Part shown: positions 26,748-35,980 of the stretch, in pieces
Position numbering within the stretch: position 1 is the stretch's first letter
Layout of the letters: each line of letters begins with the position of its first letter
NCBI RefSeq assembly: GCF_017254845.1
Contig: NZ_JAFKCU010000007.1
Location: forward strand, 124,001-188,000
Source: Algoriphagus pacificus
GTDB lineage: Bacteria > Bacteroidota > Bacteroidia > Cytophagales > Cyclobacteriaceae
Direction: 5' to 3'
Length of the DNA: 64,000 nt
Position numbers and translations under genes: made by a program
The notes under the pieces: model-generated
Database searches by the model: none
The model's input: only the letters and a program-made list of their open reading frames with translations
Told to the model about the DNA's origin: nothing

Positions 26748-27638
26748 TTGTTTCTGCATCAGTATTAGCCAAGCCTTTTCGAGTTCTCCCTCTTCCAAAG
26801 CTTCCTTTGCCAATAAATGCAAATGATCTAACCAAGAGTCCAAATCGTATTGAAACCGTATTTTCATTTCTTGGATCACTTCGCTTGTTGAAAAGTCTAG
26901 AATCTCTTCTTCACTTGGAAGTTGTTCTACATTCCCTAGCCTTCCCAAATTATTTCCTGTCAAAATCGTGCTGTTTCTAACATGTTCCGGCATTTGGTCC
27001 ACTCCAATTCCTTTCGTTCGCAAAGGTTTCGGGATCTGAAACAAGGAATCTCCACTTGCGCGACTATACCAATTGCCTCCTAATCTAGCTACAGCATCTA
27101 ATTTATAAGGATCAATTTTTCCAAACTCATCTAAGACTGTCTCTGAGACATGTGCAACCAGCACTTCACAAATCACCAAATTACCGGAGCCTCCAACTTC
27201 TCCCAATGGTTTTACCTCATTCACCTTGCATTCAAAGGCAATAGGAGATTCTTTCACTCGAGGAGGTTTGACTGAAACAGATGGCACGGAAGTAAGGCCA
27301 GCTTTGACGAATTCATTCACACCTTTGTCGTATTCTGTACTTGCCAGAGACATTTGCTCTACCAAATTGAATCCAACCACATGAATGACCACCTCAGGCA
27401 CTTCTTTCACATTCTCTAGGGTATGTTTGGTGGTATTATCCCGAACCCTCCTGGAAGGCGAGAAAATCAAAATCGGGGGATTGGTGCTGAAAAGATTAAA
27501 AAAACTGAAAGGACTCAGATTGACATTTCCTTGCAAATCCACTGTACTGACAAATGCGATGGGTCGTGGGGCAATACTTCCTTGCAATAAAGCATGAAAA
27601 TCAACTGGGGCTAGGTCTTTGGGATAAAAGGTTTTCAT
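26745..27638 (-). CDS. Flavin reductase-like, FMN-binding split-barrel protein
   Basis: A 297-residue flavoprotein of the flavin reductase-like family, which uses NAD(P)H to reduce FMN/FAD or binds FMN directly. GSIAPRPIAFVSTVD (about 20-34), NLSPFSFFN and the following PPILIFSP are the split-barrel FMN-binding blocks. A C-terminal extension of about 90 residues (helical, acidic) is longer than in the minimal domain and occurs in this Bacteroidota subgroup. No partner monooxygenase lies beside it, so its physiological substrate is unknown. Confidence 0.87.
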   Translation of the reverse strand: MKTFYPKDLAPVDFHALLQGSIAPRPIAFVSTVDLQGNVNLSPFSFFNLFSTNPPILIFSPSRRVRDNTTKHTLENVKEVPEVVIHVVGFNLVEQMSLASTEYDKGVNEFVKAGLTSVPSVSVKPPRVKESPIAFECKVNEVKPLGEVGGSGNLVICEVLVAHVSETVLDEFGKIDPYKLDAVARLGGNWYSRASGDSLFQIPKPLRTKGIGVDQMPEHVRNSTILTGNNLGRLGNVEQLPSEEEILDFSTSEVIQEMKIRFQYDLDSWLDHLHLLAKEALEEGELEKAWLILMQKQ

Positions 27639-27700
27639 ATTCTGAAATTAGAATGCAATTTTAATACTTAATTACTTTTACACGATTAAGTTCATCTTTT

Positions 27701-28552
27701 ATGAAATCTACCCTGTTTAAAATCTTGCTTTTCGCTCTTTTCTTGGGAGGAATTAATTTTAACTCCCAATCACAAACCCACAATTTTGCCACTTTCAATA
27801 TTCGCTATGCGAATCAGAATGACGTTGGAAATCTCTGGCAGGATAGGCTCCCACATGTGGCTGATCTGATCAAGTTTCATCAAGTGGAACTGGTTGGCGT
27901 CCAAGAAGCGCTTCATCATCAACTCACTGATTTAAGCACGCAACTTGGCTATAAATTCATTGGAGTGGGCAGAGATGACGGAACCGAAAAAGGCGAATTT
28001 GCTGCCATCTTATACGATTCTGATTTATTTGAAGTACTGGATCATGGGACCTTCTGGCTGTCTCCTACTCCCGAAAAACCAAGCAAAGGCTGGGATGCTG
28101 CTCTAAATAGAATTTGTACTTGGGGGAAGTTTAAAGACAAATCCGATCAGGTCTTTTATGTCTTCAACATTCACTATGACCATATCGGGAAGCAAGCACG
28201 TGAAGAAAGTAGCAAGTTAGTAATGTCAATGGTGGAGAAAATCAACAAAGAAAATGCTCCTGCAATCCTGATGGGAGATTTCAATGTTACACCGGCAGAT
28301 ACAGCTTACAGCACTATTACTTCCAATCCAGATTGGTCTGATACAAGGTTGATATCAGAAATCCCAAGCTATGGTCCAGCTGGTACTTTTACAGGATTTG
28401 ATTGGGAGAAAATGCCTGATGGAATAATCGATCATATTTTCGTCAAAGGAAATATTCACGTGATTCGACATGGAATTTTGACTGATAATTATGGCAAAAA
28501 ATATCCTTCAGATCATTTTCCAATCCTAGCGGAAATATCATTTTCGAAGTAA
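27701..28552 (+). CDS. Secreted endonuclease/exonuclease/phosphatase-family hydrolase
   Basis: A 283-residue exported phosphohydrolase with the EEP fold. A signal peptide (1-24, NSQS-Q) precedes TFNIRYANQND, VGVQEAL (metal-binding Glu), NIHYDHIGKQAR (catalytic His), MGDFNVTPAD (metal Asp and Asn) and SDHFPILAEI (final Asp-His pair). All catalytic residues appear intact. Related exported Bacteroidota proteins may act on phosphodiesters, sugar phosphates or lipids, so the substrate is open. Confidence 0.88.
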   Translation: MKSTLFKILLFALFLGGINFNSQSQTHNFATFNIRYANQNDVGNLWQDRLPHVADLIKFHQVELVGVQEALHHQLTDLSTQLGYKFIGVGRDDGTEKGEFAAILYDSDLFEVLDHGTFWLSPTPEKPSKGWDAALNRICTWGKFKDKSDQVFYVFNIHYDHIGKQAREESSKLVMSMVEKINKENAPAILMGDFNVTPADTAYSTITSNPDWSDTRLISEIPSYGPAGTFTGFDWEKMPDGIIDHIFVKGNIHVIRHGILTDNYGKKYPSDHFPILAEISFSK

Positions 28553-28559
28553 AATAAAA

Positions 28560-28594
28560 AAGGGCAGCCAAAACGAATTGACTGCCCTTCTTTC
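28560..28594. terminator. Terminator between the EEP hydrolase and pgk
   Basis: AAGGGCAG and CTGCCCTT form an 8-bp stem around a 14-base loop, followed by T-rich sequence. It separates convergent genes. Confidence 0.75.
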
Positions 28595-28605
28595 ATTATA
28601 TTTTT

Positions 28606-29805
28606 TTAAGGCTCCAATGCCGCAACACCAGGAAGAACTTTACCTTCCATATGTTCTAGCAAAGCGCCACCTCCAGTAGACACGAATGAAACAGCTTCAC
28701 CGAAGCCGAACTTGTTGACAGCTGCTGCTGAATCGCCTCCACCTATCAAGGAATAAGCGCCACCTTTCGTAGCTTCTACCACAGCTTCTGCAATGGCTTT
28801 TGTTCCTTTGTCAAATGAATCCATTTCGAAAACACCCATTGGACCATTCCAAAGGATTGTTTTTGATTTCAAAATCACTTCTGAAAAAGTCTCTCTGGTT
28901 TTAGGTCCGATATCCAAACCCATCCAGCCATCAGGGATCTCTCCGCTTTCGGCCAGACCTTGCTCAGCATCATTTGCAAAAGCTTTAGAAATCACATTGT
29001 CAAGTGGCAACAAAAGCTTCACACCTTTCTTTTTTGCTTTATCCATCAGTTCAAGAACAAAATCCATTTTATCTGGCTCTTGAAGCGAATCTCCGATGTT
29101 ACCACCTTGCGCTTTTGCAAATGTGTAAGACATTCCTCCACCTATGATAAGATTATCAACCTTCTCTAGCAATTGCTCAATGATCAAAATCTTATCGCTG
29201 ATTTTTGCTCCACCCATGATGGCGGTGTATGGTCTTTCTGGATTGCCAAGCACTTTATCTGCATTCTTCAACTCGGAAAGCATCAAATAGCCGCAAACTT
29301 TATCATTAAAATATTGAGCGATGATGGAGGTCGAAGCATGGGCTCTGTGAGCTGTTCCAAATGCATCATTCACATAGATATCGCCTAGTTTTGCCAGCTT
29401 TTTTGCAAATTCTTCATCTCCTTTTTCCTCTTCTTTGTAAAATCTAAGATTTTCCAACAAAAGTACTTCTCCTGGTTTCAAAGATTCAGCAATCATTTCA
29501 GCATCACGACCGATGCAATCAGTAGCAAACTTGACAGGTCGATCCAAAGCTTTCTCCAGATCCAAAACAATATGCTTTAATGAAAATCTGTCTTCTGGGC
29601 CAGTTTTTGGACGTCCCAAATGGGACATTAATATGGCAGCACCTCCATCATTCAAAATTTTATTGATGGTAGGGATAGCTGCTTGAATTCTAGTATCGTC
29701 GGTTACATTGAAGTTGTCATCCAAAGGAACGTTAAAATCGACACGGACAAGGGCTTTTTTCCCCTCAAAGCTGAGGTTATCTACATTTTTGATTCTAGGA
29801 TTCAT
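28606..29805 (-). CDS. pgk: Phosphoglycerate kinase
   Basis: Glycolytic enzyme transferring phosphate between 1,3-bisphosphoglycerate and ADP. The 399-residue length is standard. [10 protein letters not shown] (about 21-30), [53 protein letters not shown] and GGGDSAAA span the whole family pattern. It is monocistronic, bounded downstream by the shared terminator, and 120 bases lie upstream before the next gene. Confidence 0.97.
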   Translation of the reverse strand: MNPRIKNVDNLSFEGKKALVRVDFNVPLDDNFNVTDDTRIQAAIPTINKILNDGGAAILMSHLGRPKTGPEDRFSLKHIVLDLEKALDRPVKFATDCIGRDAEMIAESLKPGEVLLLENLRFYKEEEKGDEEFAKKLAKLGDIYVNDAFGTAHRAHASTSIIAQYFNDKVCGYLMLSELKNADKVLGNPERPYTAIMGGAKISDKILIIEQLLEKVDNLIIGGGMSYTFAKAQGGNIGDSLQEPDKMDFVLELMDKAKKKGVKLLLPLDNVISKAFANDAEQGLAESGEIPDGWMGLDIGPKTRETFSEVILKSKTILWNGPMGVFEMDSFDKGTKAIAEAVVEATKGGAYSLIGGGDSAAAVNKFGFGEAVSFVSTGGGALLEHMEGKVLPGVAALEP

Positions 29806-29925
29806 AGTAGGGATATAGATTTAAGGTATTCGCTTACTTTCAAAAAGAAGGTGAATTTATCAAAGATTAGCTCAAAAATCGACCTTCGGGCAGATCAATT
29901 TAATTTCTGAGAAGAAAAAGTGCAA

Positions 29926-30891
29926 TTATGCTTGGGCTGCTGCTCTTTTCAGTCGATCATTAATAGCATTCCCCAATCCCTCAGCAGGCATTCTTTCTGC
30001 CAAAATCACGGAGACCGCTTGCTGATCCAGAAGACGCATGCCTGCAAAAAGATGCTGAGCTGCTTCTTTCAAATCTCCCGAAGGGCTTAAAACCACTTGA
30101 TGGTCTTTCTGGATTTCTGGAAATGTCTTTGAAAAGCTCAGTATTCCAAAGTCAACATTCTCTGCTGTATATTTTGAAATCAATTGATCCAAGTCTCCCA
30201 AAATAAAAGGCTTTCTTGGAGCATAATGGCTTTCCAACAAACCTGGAGCCTGAGGATTTGAACTGCTATGATCTTTGACCACGACTTTTCCTACCACATT
30301 TTCAATCATTGAAATCTCCAAGCCTCCCAATCGATAGATCACCACTTGACCTTCTTCAATGCCCACGATCGTACTTTCCAAGCCGACTTTACAGGCCCCT
30401 CCATCCAAAATATAAGGAATCTTAGTCCCAAGCTGTGCATCGACATGTGCTGGAGCAGTTGGACTGATATACCCAAATGGATTGGCACTTGGAGCAGCTA
30501 ATGGAAAATACAGCGATTCTAAAAGTTCTTGAGTCAAAGGATGCGAAGGAACCCTTACCGCTACACGATCCAGTCCTGAAGTGACTAAATCAGGTATGAT
30601 TTCTTTCCGAGGTAAGAGCAAGGTCAAGGGTCCTGGCCAAAATTTCTTGGCTAGCTTTTCTAAAGGCTCAGGAATTTCCCTAGCAAAATCTTTTACGCGA
30701 TCAAAAGACGAAGTATGGATAATCAAAGGGTCAAAACTAGGACGATTCTTTGTCTCAAAAATCGATGCTACAGCAAGCGGATTTAGCGCATTTCCACCTA
30801 ATCCATAAACAGTTTCAGTGGGGATCGCAACCAGCTGTCCCGATTCTAAAATCTCTTTGGCTTTCTGTATGTTTTGACCTATCTCAGCCAT
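29926..30891 (-). CDS. L-threonylcarbamoyladenylate synthase (Sua5 type)
   Basis: Makes threonylcarbamoyl-AMP for the t6A modification of tRNA position 37. Residues 1-200 are the YrdC-like catalytic domain: PTETVYGLGGNA near 22-33, KNRPSFDPLIIH, PGPLTLLL, VAVRVPSHP and APSANPFGYISPT. The C-terminal ~115 residues form the Sua5 extension, so this is the long Sua5 rather than the short TsaC form (321 residues). It follows the TPR lipoprotein gene by one base, so the two are co-transcribed. Confidence 0.93.
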   Translation of the reverse strand: MAEIGQNIQKAKEILESGQLVAIPTETVYGLGGNALNPLAVASIFETKNRPSFDPLIIHTSSFDRVKDFAREIPEPLEKLAKKFWPGPLTLLLPRKEIIPDLVTSGLDRVAVRVPSHPLTQELLESLYFPLAAPSANPFGYISPTAPAHVDAQLGTKIPYILDGGACKVGLESTIVGIEEGQVVIYRLGGLEISMIENVVGKVVVKDHSSSNPQAPGLLESHYAPRKPFILGDLDQLISKYTAENVDFGILSFSKTFPEIQKDHQVVLSPSGDLKEAAQHLFAGMRLLDQQAVSVILAERMPAEGLGNAINDRLKRAAAQA

Positions 30892-30892
30892 T

Positions 30893-31600
30893 TTACTGAC
30901 AAAATTCGTCTATCCAGGTTTTTGCCTCAGTATAGCCCAAGTTTAAGGCAATCTTCAAATCTGCACATCCTTCACTCTTTTCTCCGGTTGCACTCATACG
31001 AGTCACACCCAATAAATAAAAAGCCGCGCCATTTCTCTTGTCCAGATTCACCGTATTGGTCAATGATTCCAAAGCACCTGCAGGATCGTTATTCCCAATC
31101 TGAGCTTTTGCTTTGTTGAAATAAACCAAAGCCTGATTCGGGTTAACCTGAAGTGCTGCATCAAAGTCCAACAATGCATCCTCGTATTGCTCCATGCCTA
31201 ATAAGGCTAGTCCGCGATTGTAATAAATATCTGTTTGGGAAGGATCTAATCCATTGGCCATGTTGTAATCAGCCAGTGATTCTTTGTATTTACCAAGTTC
31301 AAAACTAGCATTGGCTCTATTGAACCAAGGCTTATAAAATGAACTATCCGCACTAATTGCCGCTGTAAAAACCGGAATTGATTCTTGAAACTTCTCTTGC
31401 TGAAACAAGGCAACACCTTTGGCATTTAATGCAGTTGCATTGGAAGGGTTTGCCTCCAAAGCTCTATCGAAATAAGTAATGGCTTCGTCCCAACTCTGCT
31501 GGTCCATTTTCTCGATTCCTGCCTGTAGCAATTCCTCTTCACTTGGGCTGCAAGCAGCCATTCCAAAGCCCAAAAGGCAAATGATCAAAAGTCTTTTCAC
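30893..31600 (-). CDS. TPR-repeat lipoprotein
   Basis: A 235-residue exported lipoprotein. The signal peptide ends at a lipobox (GMAACS, Cys near residue 17), and the mature part is about six tetratricopeptide repeats. Repeat cores such as AITYFDRALEANPSNATALNAKG, SLADYNMANGLDPS and ALLDFDAALQVNPNQALVYFNKA are easy to see. The start codon is GTG. TPR scaffolds usually mediate protein contacts, so a specific role cannot be named. It leads an operon with the Sua5-type gene. TATCTTTG, a full TAnnTTTG match, lies at 31617-31624 just upstream. Confidence 0.85.
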   Translation of the reverse strand: MKRLLIICLLGFGMAACSPSEEELLQAGIEKMDQQSWDEAITYFDRALEANPSNATALNAKGVALFQQEKFQESIPVFTAAISADSSFYKPWFNRANASFELGKYKESLADYNMANGLDPSQTDIYYNRGLALLGMEQYEDALLDFDAALQVNPNQALVYFNKAKAQIGNNDPAGALESLTNTVNLDKRNGAAFYLLGVTRMSATGEKSEGCADLKIALNLGYTEAKTWIDEFCQ

Positions 31601-31616
31601 TGGTTTAAATTTTCGG

Positions 31617-31624
31617 CAAAGATA
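31617..31624 (-). promoter_or_regulatory. Possible -7 promoter element of the TPR/Sua5 operon
   Basis: TATCTTTG on the minus strand matches TAnnTTTG fully and lies 16 bases before the GTG start. No convincing -33 TTTG at 20 bases was found. Confidence 0.35.
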
Positions 31625-31648
31625 GGGATTCTCTTTTTGGAAAGCTTC

Positions 31649-32080
31649 TTAGCTCTCAAGTTTACTTCGGAATACAGCAGGGATGCTTACCGGTTTCATG
31701 GTTTTCATATCCACAGCCACTAGGGTGCAATGGCATTTCGAAAAAACCACTTCTTCATTTTCTGCTGTCTGGCCTACAATATATTGCTCCAAATCAAAGG
31801 AAGTATTCCCGATTTTGACACATTTGACATATGCCTGCAAGGTATCATTGAGATGAATGGGTCTGAAATAATCGATCCCAACATGGGCTACCACGGAACC
31901 TGTTTCCATCAGATCCCAACCGCAATAATCTAATAAGTATGCGGCTCTGGAATGTTCGAAATAATTGAAATAAATCCCATTGTTGACATGCTGATAGCCA
32001 TCAATATCAGAAAATCGAATTTGGATTGGGATTGAAAAATTGAAATCCTCCTTAATCTCTGAGGAACTGATTTTTGGCAT
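31649..32080 (-). CDS. Acyl-CoA thioesterase, 4HBT hot-dog fold
   Basis: A 143-residue single hot-dog domain of the YbgC/4-hydroxybenzoyl-CoA thioesterase kind, predicted to hydrolyse acyl-CoA esters. The hallmark is IRFSDIDGYQHVNNGIYFNYFEHSR (about 22-46), with the catalytic Asp and the HVNN turn, then YLLDYCGWDL. It starts on the A of the NUDIX stop (TAATG), showing translational coupling. The acyl substrate cannot be read from sequence. Confidence 0.88.
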   Translation of the reverse strand: MPKISSSEIKEDFNFSIPIQIRFSDIDGYQHVNNGIYFNYFEHSRAAYLLDYCGWDLMETGSVVAHVGIDYFRPIHLNDTLQAYVKCVKIGNTSFDLEQYIVGQTAENEEVVFSKCHCTLVAVDMKTMKPVSIPAVFRSKLES

Positions 32081-32631
32081 TAGAGTAAAATTTCTGATTT
32101 ACTGGTTTTCTCCAGCATTCTCAGGATAGAAGGATTATAACCAATCATATCTACCACAGAATCAAAAGTGATCCAAGCCAATGAAATACTTTCGTCACTG
32201 ATATGAAGTGGCTCATTGATATCTGCTTCCAAAATGTAGCGAACATCATAATGAAAATGTTCAGGAACATGTGGGCGCTCAGGAATAATATGCTTATCCA
32301 GGTCGAAAATGGTAGAATCTACCAATTCCAGAGATTTCAAACCACTTTCCTCTCTAGCTTCCTTCAATGCTACATTCAACAGGTTTTCATCCCCATCCGC
32401 ATGACCACCTAATTGTAACCATCGACCTAATTTCCGGTGCAAAGTGAGTAAGGTGTGCGTTCGCCGTCTATTGACAATCCAAGCTGAAGCCGTAAAATGC
32501 CCCTCCAACCTCTCTCTTTTATACGCCAACGGATCTTCTGTCAATTCAATAAAGGAGTCAATGAATGCAGATTCTTCCTCATAAGGAGTTCTGTATTTTT
32601 CTAACTGACTACGTAAAATTGTTCTATCCAT
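32080..32631 (-). CDS. NUDIX hydrolase
   Basis: A 183-residue NUDIX-fold pyrophosphatase. The NUDIX box is visible as GGHADGDENLLNVALKEAREESGL, split across residues about 75-98, with the metal-binding REESG core. An N-terminal segment of about 45 residues precedes the domain. The substrate class, such as nucleotide sugars, ADP-ribose or oxidised nucleotides, is not determined. It lies one base after the upstream gene stop and overlaps the thioesterase gene by one base. Confidence 0.88.
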   Translation of the reverse strand: MDRTILRSQLEKYRTPYEEESAFIDSFIELTEDPLAYKRERLEGHFTASAWIVNRRRTHTLLTLHRKLGRWLQLGGHADGDENLLNVALKEAREESGLKSLELVDSTIFDLDKHIIPERPHVPEHFHYDVRYILEADINEPLHISDESISLAWITFDSVVDMIGYNPSILRMLEKTSKSEILL

Positions 32632-32632
32632 C

Positions 32633-33226
32633 CTAGTTTACTTCAAATAGTAAATCCATTAATTGGTCAAAAGGTTTTGGGTCTTTGTAAAGTCTATCAG
32701 AGTATACGGTCACCAGGAATTTGATATAGCCTGGATTATTGTCAATACTAACCTTTTCTAAGGTCACATTACCATAAAGCTGCGAAATTAATTCTCCACT
32801 TTTTGGGGCTTGAATGGGGGGCTTGAAATAAAACTTCTCAGTGAGTTTCACCTGATCGTTGATTTCTTCCAGTTTCCTGTCCAAACTTACCTGACGATAA
32901 CCCAAATCTAGAACTCGTTGGCTAAATGCCAAGAAAAGCTGGGAAAAAGATTTTTCATCAAAGGGAAATTCATAAGAAATCGCAAAGCCATTGGCATACG
33001 GAGACTGAAAGAGATGAACCTGAGGACGTTCATTGATTTGAGATTTTTTGAAATGATAATTCTTATAAATCAATTCAAGCATCTTTTTCCCCTCCTCAGT
33101 TTTGGCCCAATCCACCGCATCGGCAATCGTCTCTTCTTTCAGGGTATAGTTCTCTTTGTGATTCAGAGGTGTATCCAAATCTGGTTTAAAAACCTTTTTA
33201 AACAAATCATCAAAGAAATTACTCAT
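32633..33226 (-). CDS. Uncharacterised protein of about 197 residues
   Basis: I do not recognise a family. The protein is soluble with no signal peptide. MSNFFDDLFKKVFKP starts a helical N-terminus, and a mixed alpha/beta body follows with HLFQSPYANGFAISYEF and LDRKLEEINDQVKL. I use ATG 33226, which overlaps recQ by eight bases. An ATG at 33283 would run 57 bases further into recQ. It is positioned between recQ and a NUDIX gene in a continuous minus-strand operon, consistent with a housekeeping role of unknown kind. Confidence 0.7.
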   Translation of the reverse strand: MSNFFDDLFKKVFKPDLDTPLNHKENYTLKEETIADAVDWAKTEEGKKMLELIYKNYHFKKSQINERPQVHLFQSPYANGFAISYEFPFDEKSFSQLFLAFSQRVLDLGYRQVSLDRKLEEINDQVKLTEKFYFKPPIQAPKSGELISQLYGNVTLEKVSIDNNPGYIKFLVTVYSDRLYKDPKPFDQLMDLLFEVN

Positions 33227-35141
33227 GGTTTGAAAGTAGGTAATTACCGTTGGAAAGTGATTTAATTTTCCCTGAATCTTCAATTTTTCTGATCATGGAA
33301 AAAACTTTGTCACTAGCCGAAAGCCGCATGGCAAGTAAAAGCTCCCTTTCTGATAACTCCCCATGGGTGGCCAAAGTTTCTAAGAGTGATTTTTCAAAGT
33401 CTTTTTCTTCTTGCTCCAGATCTTTCATTTTCTTTGATTCTAGGCACCAATCGCAGATTCCGCAGTTTTGATCTGATTTTTCTCCGAAGTATTCCTGAAT
33501 GAATTGCATTCTGCATATGGATTTCTCATTCGCATATGCCACCATGCTTTTGGCATGATCCAATGTCAATTCTCTTCTGACTTCAATTCTTTTGAAGTTT
33601 AGAGGCAGTTTACCGGCATCATATCGTGGAGTCAAAAAAGTCAACTGAGGTTTATCTTTCCGCTGATCGTAATCCATTACCTCCAGCTCAGCAAGTTTCC
33701 GGAGCCGTTGAATCAATTCAGATTCTGGAATCTCAAGGGTCTTTGCCAATTTGGCTTCCTGAATTGATAGATATTCTGAGAATAAATTTCCTCCATAAGT
33801 TCTCAAAAGGATTTTCACAACCGGGTCCAACTTTGCATAGGCTATCTGCACCTCATAAAGCCTTGCAGGATCTACTAAAAAATGAGCTCTGGAAGGCGCA
33901 TAGAAACTTTCATTTAAGGCAATCAAGCCTTCTTCCTCCAAAACTTTTAAAGCATAGAAAGTCTCTAAAACCCCAAGGTCATAATTCCTTGCAAACTCAC
34001 TGTATTCAAAATCAAAGCTGCTGAAATTATTACTTCCCACTGCGAGCTTGTAAAAATTGGCGAGGCATTGATAGACTCGCTTGATAAAGTCAAGGGGTGG
34101 ATAAACTAAAGCGGCCCTTTCCATAACCATTTCAAAATCCTGCTCATTACTCATTAAGACAGCATAGGCCTTTTTCCCATCTCGTCCGGCTCTTCCTGCT
34201 TCTTGGTAATAATTCTCCAGATTTTCCGGAAGATCGCTATGGAGAACAACTCTGACATCGGGTTTATCTATCCCCATCCCAAAGGCATTTGTACTGACGA
34301 TAACACGGATTTTGTTGGATTTCCAGGCTTCTTGGGCAGCATTTCTATCAGCCATGGACATCCCCGCATGATAGGCAGATGCAGAAATTCCAAGTTTATT
34401 CAGTGATTTGGCAATTTGCTGGGAGCCCTGCCTGTTTCGAACATACCAGATTGCAGTTCCGGGAATTCTTGACAAAACCTCCACCCCTTTTTCAAACTTA
34501 TTTTCAACAAGCCGGACGCTAAAACTGAGATTTTCCCTAGCAAAACTCTGACGAAATTCCACAGGATTTTTCATCAGTAATTTATCCAGAATATCCTCGC
34601 AGACTTTTGGTGTGGCGGAAGCTGTCAAAGCCAAAATCGGAACTGAAGGGTGATATTGTCGGATTTGAGCGATCTCTAAATACTGGGGACGAAAATCATA
34701 ACCCCATTGGGAAATACAATGCGCTTCATCCACTGCAATCAGATTGACTGGCATCTGCTTAAATCGCTCGATAAAAAGATCAACTTTCAGACGCTCTGGA
34801 GAAACATAGAGAAATTTGAAATCTCCATAAATACAGTTATCCAGGGTCGTATCAATTTCCCGATAGCTCATTCCTGAATAAATCGCAGCAGCTTTGATCC
34901 CTTTGCTTTTTAGAGCATCCACCTGATCTTTCATCAAAGCGATCAGAGGACTCACTACCAAGCAAATACCGTTTTTTGTCAAGGCTGGAATCTGAAAGCA
35001 CAAAGACTTACCTCCACCTGTTGGAAGTAAAGCCAAGGTGTCTTTTTCAGCCAAAACTGAAGCAATTACTCGCTCCTGTGCCGGTCTGAACTCAGCAAAA
35101 CCAAAAACCTGCTGAAGTATTTCTTTTGCGCGGGATTCCAA
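33219..35141 (-). CDS. recQ: RecQ-family ATP-dependent DNA helicase
   Basis: A 640-residue SF2 3'-5' helicase. FRPAQ (18-22), the Walker A box LLPTGGGKS (38-46), VSPLIALMKDQ, DEAHCISQWGYDFRPQY, TASATP, and the motif VI stretch QEAGRAGRDG are intact. A zinc-binding RecQ-Ct region has Cys residues in CRMQF and NCGICDWC. It starts with TTG directly after the stop of the enoyl-CoA hydratase gene. The C-terminus is shorter than full-length RecQ with HRDC. It is followed by an uncharacterised gene overlapping by eight bases. Confidence 0.92.
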   Translation of the reverse strand: MESRAKEILQQVFGFAEFRPAQERVIASVLAEKDTLALLPTGGGKSLCFQIPALTKNGICLVVSPLIALMKDQVDALKSKGIKAAAIYSGMSYREIDTTLDNCIYGDFKFLYVSPERLKVDLFIERFKQMPVNLIAVDEAHCISQWGYDFRPQYLEIAQIRQYHPSVPILALTASATPKVCEDILDKLLMKNPVEFRQSFARENLSFSVRLVENKFEKGVEVLSRIPGTAIWYVRNRQGSQQIAKSLNKLGISASAYHAGMSMADRNAAQEAWKSNKIRVIVSTNAFGMGIDKPDVRVVLHSDLPENLENYYQEAGRAGRDGKKAYAVLMSNEQDFEMVMERAALVYPPLDFIKRVYQCLANFYKLAVGSNNFSSFDFEYSEFARNYDLGVLETFYALKVLEEEGLIALNESFYAPSRAHFLVDPARLYEVQIAYAKLDPVVKILLRTYGGNLFSEYLSIQEAKLAKTLEIPESELIQRLRKLAELEVMDYDQRKDKPQLTFLTPRYDAGKLPLNFKRIEVRRELTLDHAKSMVAYANEKSICRMQFIQEYFGEKSDQNCGICDWCLESKKMKDLEQEEKDFEKSLLETLATHGELSERELLLAMRLSASDKVFSMIRKIEDSGKIKSLSNGNYLLSNHE

Positions 35142-35918
35142 TTACCAATCTGGGTTAGTCTTGTTCAGAAAGGAAGAAATTCCTTTGACGCAATCCTCGT
35201 GTGACCTTGCTTTTGCATTGATTTCTGCGGCATGAGCCAAGGCTTTTTCCCGTTGATCCTGACGTAGGGACCGTAAGAGTGTTTTGGTGGTAGCCATAGA
35301 AAATCCAGAGTTTTGGGAAATCAATTTATTAGCAAAATCTAGCACTGTCTTTTGCAGGAATTCATCGTGACAAACCTCGGTAATCATTCCCAATTCTGCT
35401 GCTTTTGCTGCTGAAATCAATTCTCCTGAGAGCAATAATTCCTGAGTTTTTGCTCCGCCGATCTGTTCCATCAGGAACACGGCTACCAAAGCCGGTACAA
35501 ACCCGATTCTTACTTCAGTGTATCCAAAAAGTGCATTTGGCACAGAAAAAGCAAAATCACAAACTGTTGCCAAACCACAACCTCCAGCTAAAGCATGCCC
35601 TTGAACCTGCGCAATAACGACTTTGGGAAGTGTATAAATTAAAGTGAATAGGTTTTTCAAATGAGTGCTATCCTCCAGATTCTCGACATATGAATAGTTT
35701 TGAAGCTGCTGGAGATAGGCAAGGTCCGCTCCTGCACAAAAAGCTTTTCCTTCAGCCTCCAAAATGATCACTTTTACAGACTCATTTTGGTTCATACCCA
35801 CAAATGCTTCATGAAGCCCGGTTATTAATTCAGGACTCAAAGCATTCCTTTTTTCTGGTCTATTGAGCTTAATAAATCCAATTCTCCCTTCCACTCGGGT
35901 TAATACAGCATCAGTCAT
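35142..35918 (-). CDS. Enoyl-CoA hydratase/isomerase-family protein
   Basis: A 258-residue crotonase-fold enzyme acting on enoyl-CoA thioesters, in beta-oxidation or amino-acid degradation. LNRPEKRNALSPEL starts the domain, GKAFCAGADLAYLQ forms the CoA/oxyanion region, and HALAGGCGLATVCDF carries the second oxyanion Gly. The Glu of the first catalytic position appears in FGYTEVRIGF and is plausible. It runs straight into recQ with no gap. It is probably a general member and its substrate is unknown. Confidence 0.87.
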   Translation of the reverse strand: MTDAVLTRVEGRIGFIKLNRPEKRNALSPELITGLHEAFVGMNQNESVKVIILEAEGKAFCAGADLAYLQQLQNYSYVENLEDSTHLKNLFTLIYTLPKVVIAQVQGHALAGGCGLATVCDFAFSVPNALFGYTEVRIGFVPALVAVFLMEQIGGAKTQELLLSGELISAAKAAELGMITEVCHDEFLQKTVLDFANKLISQNSGFSMATTKTLLRSLRQDQREKALAHAAEINAKARSHEDCVKGISSFLNKTNPDW

Positions 35919-35980
35919 GAAGTCTCGTTGGTTAGTAAAGAATCAATTTACTTTCATAAATAACCAATCCCAAAAAGCAT

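Noticed and set aside
33626-34024. 132-codon open frame antisense to recQ
   Set aside because: Low-complexity, no start context or recognised domain; recQ is intact across the same stretch.
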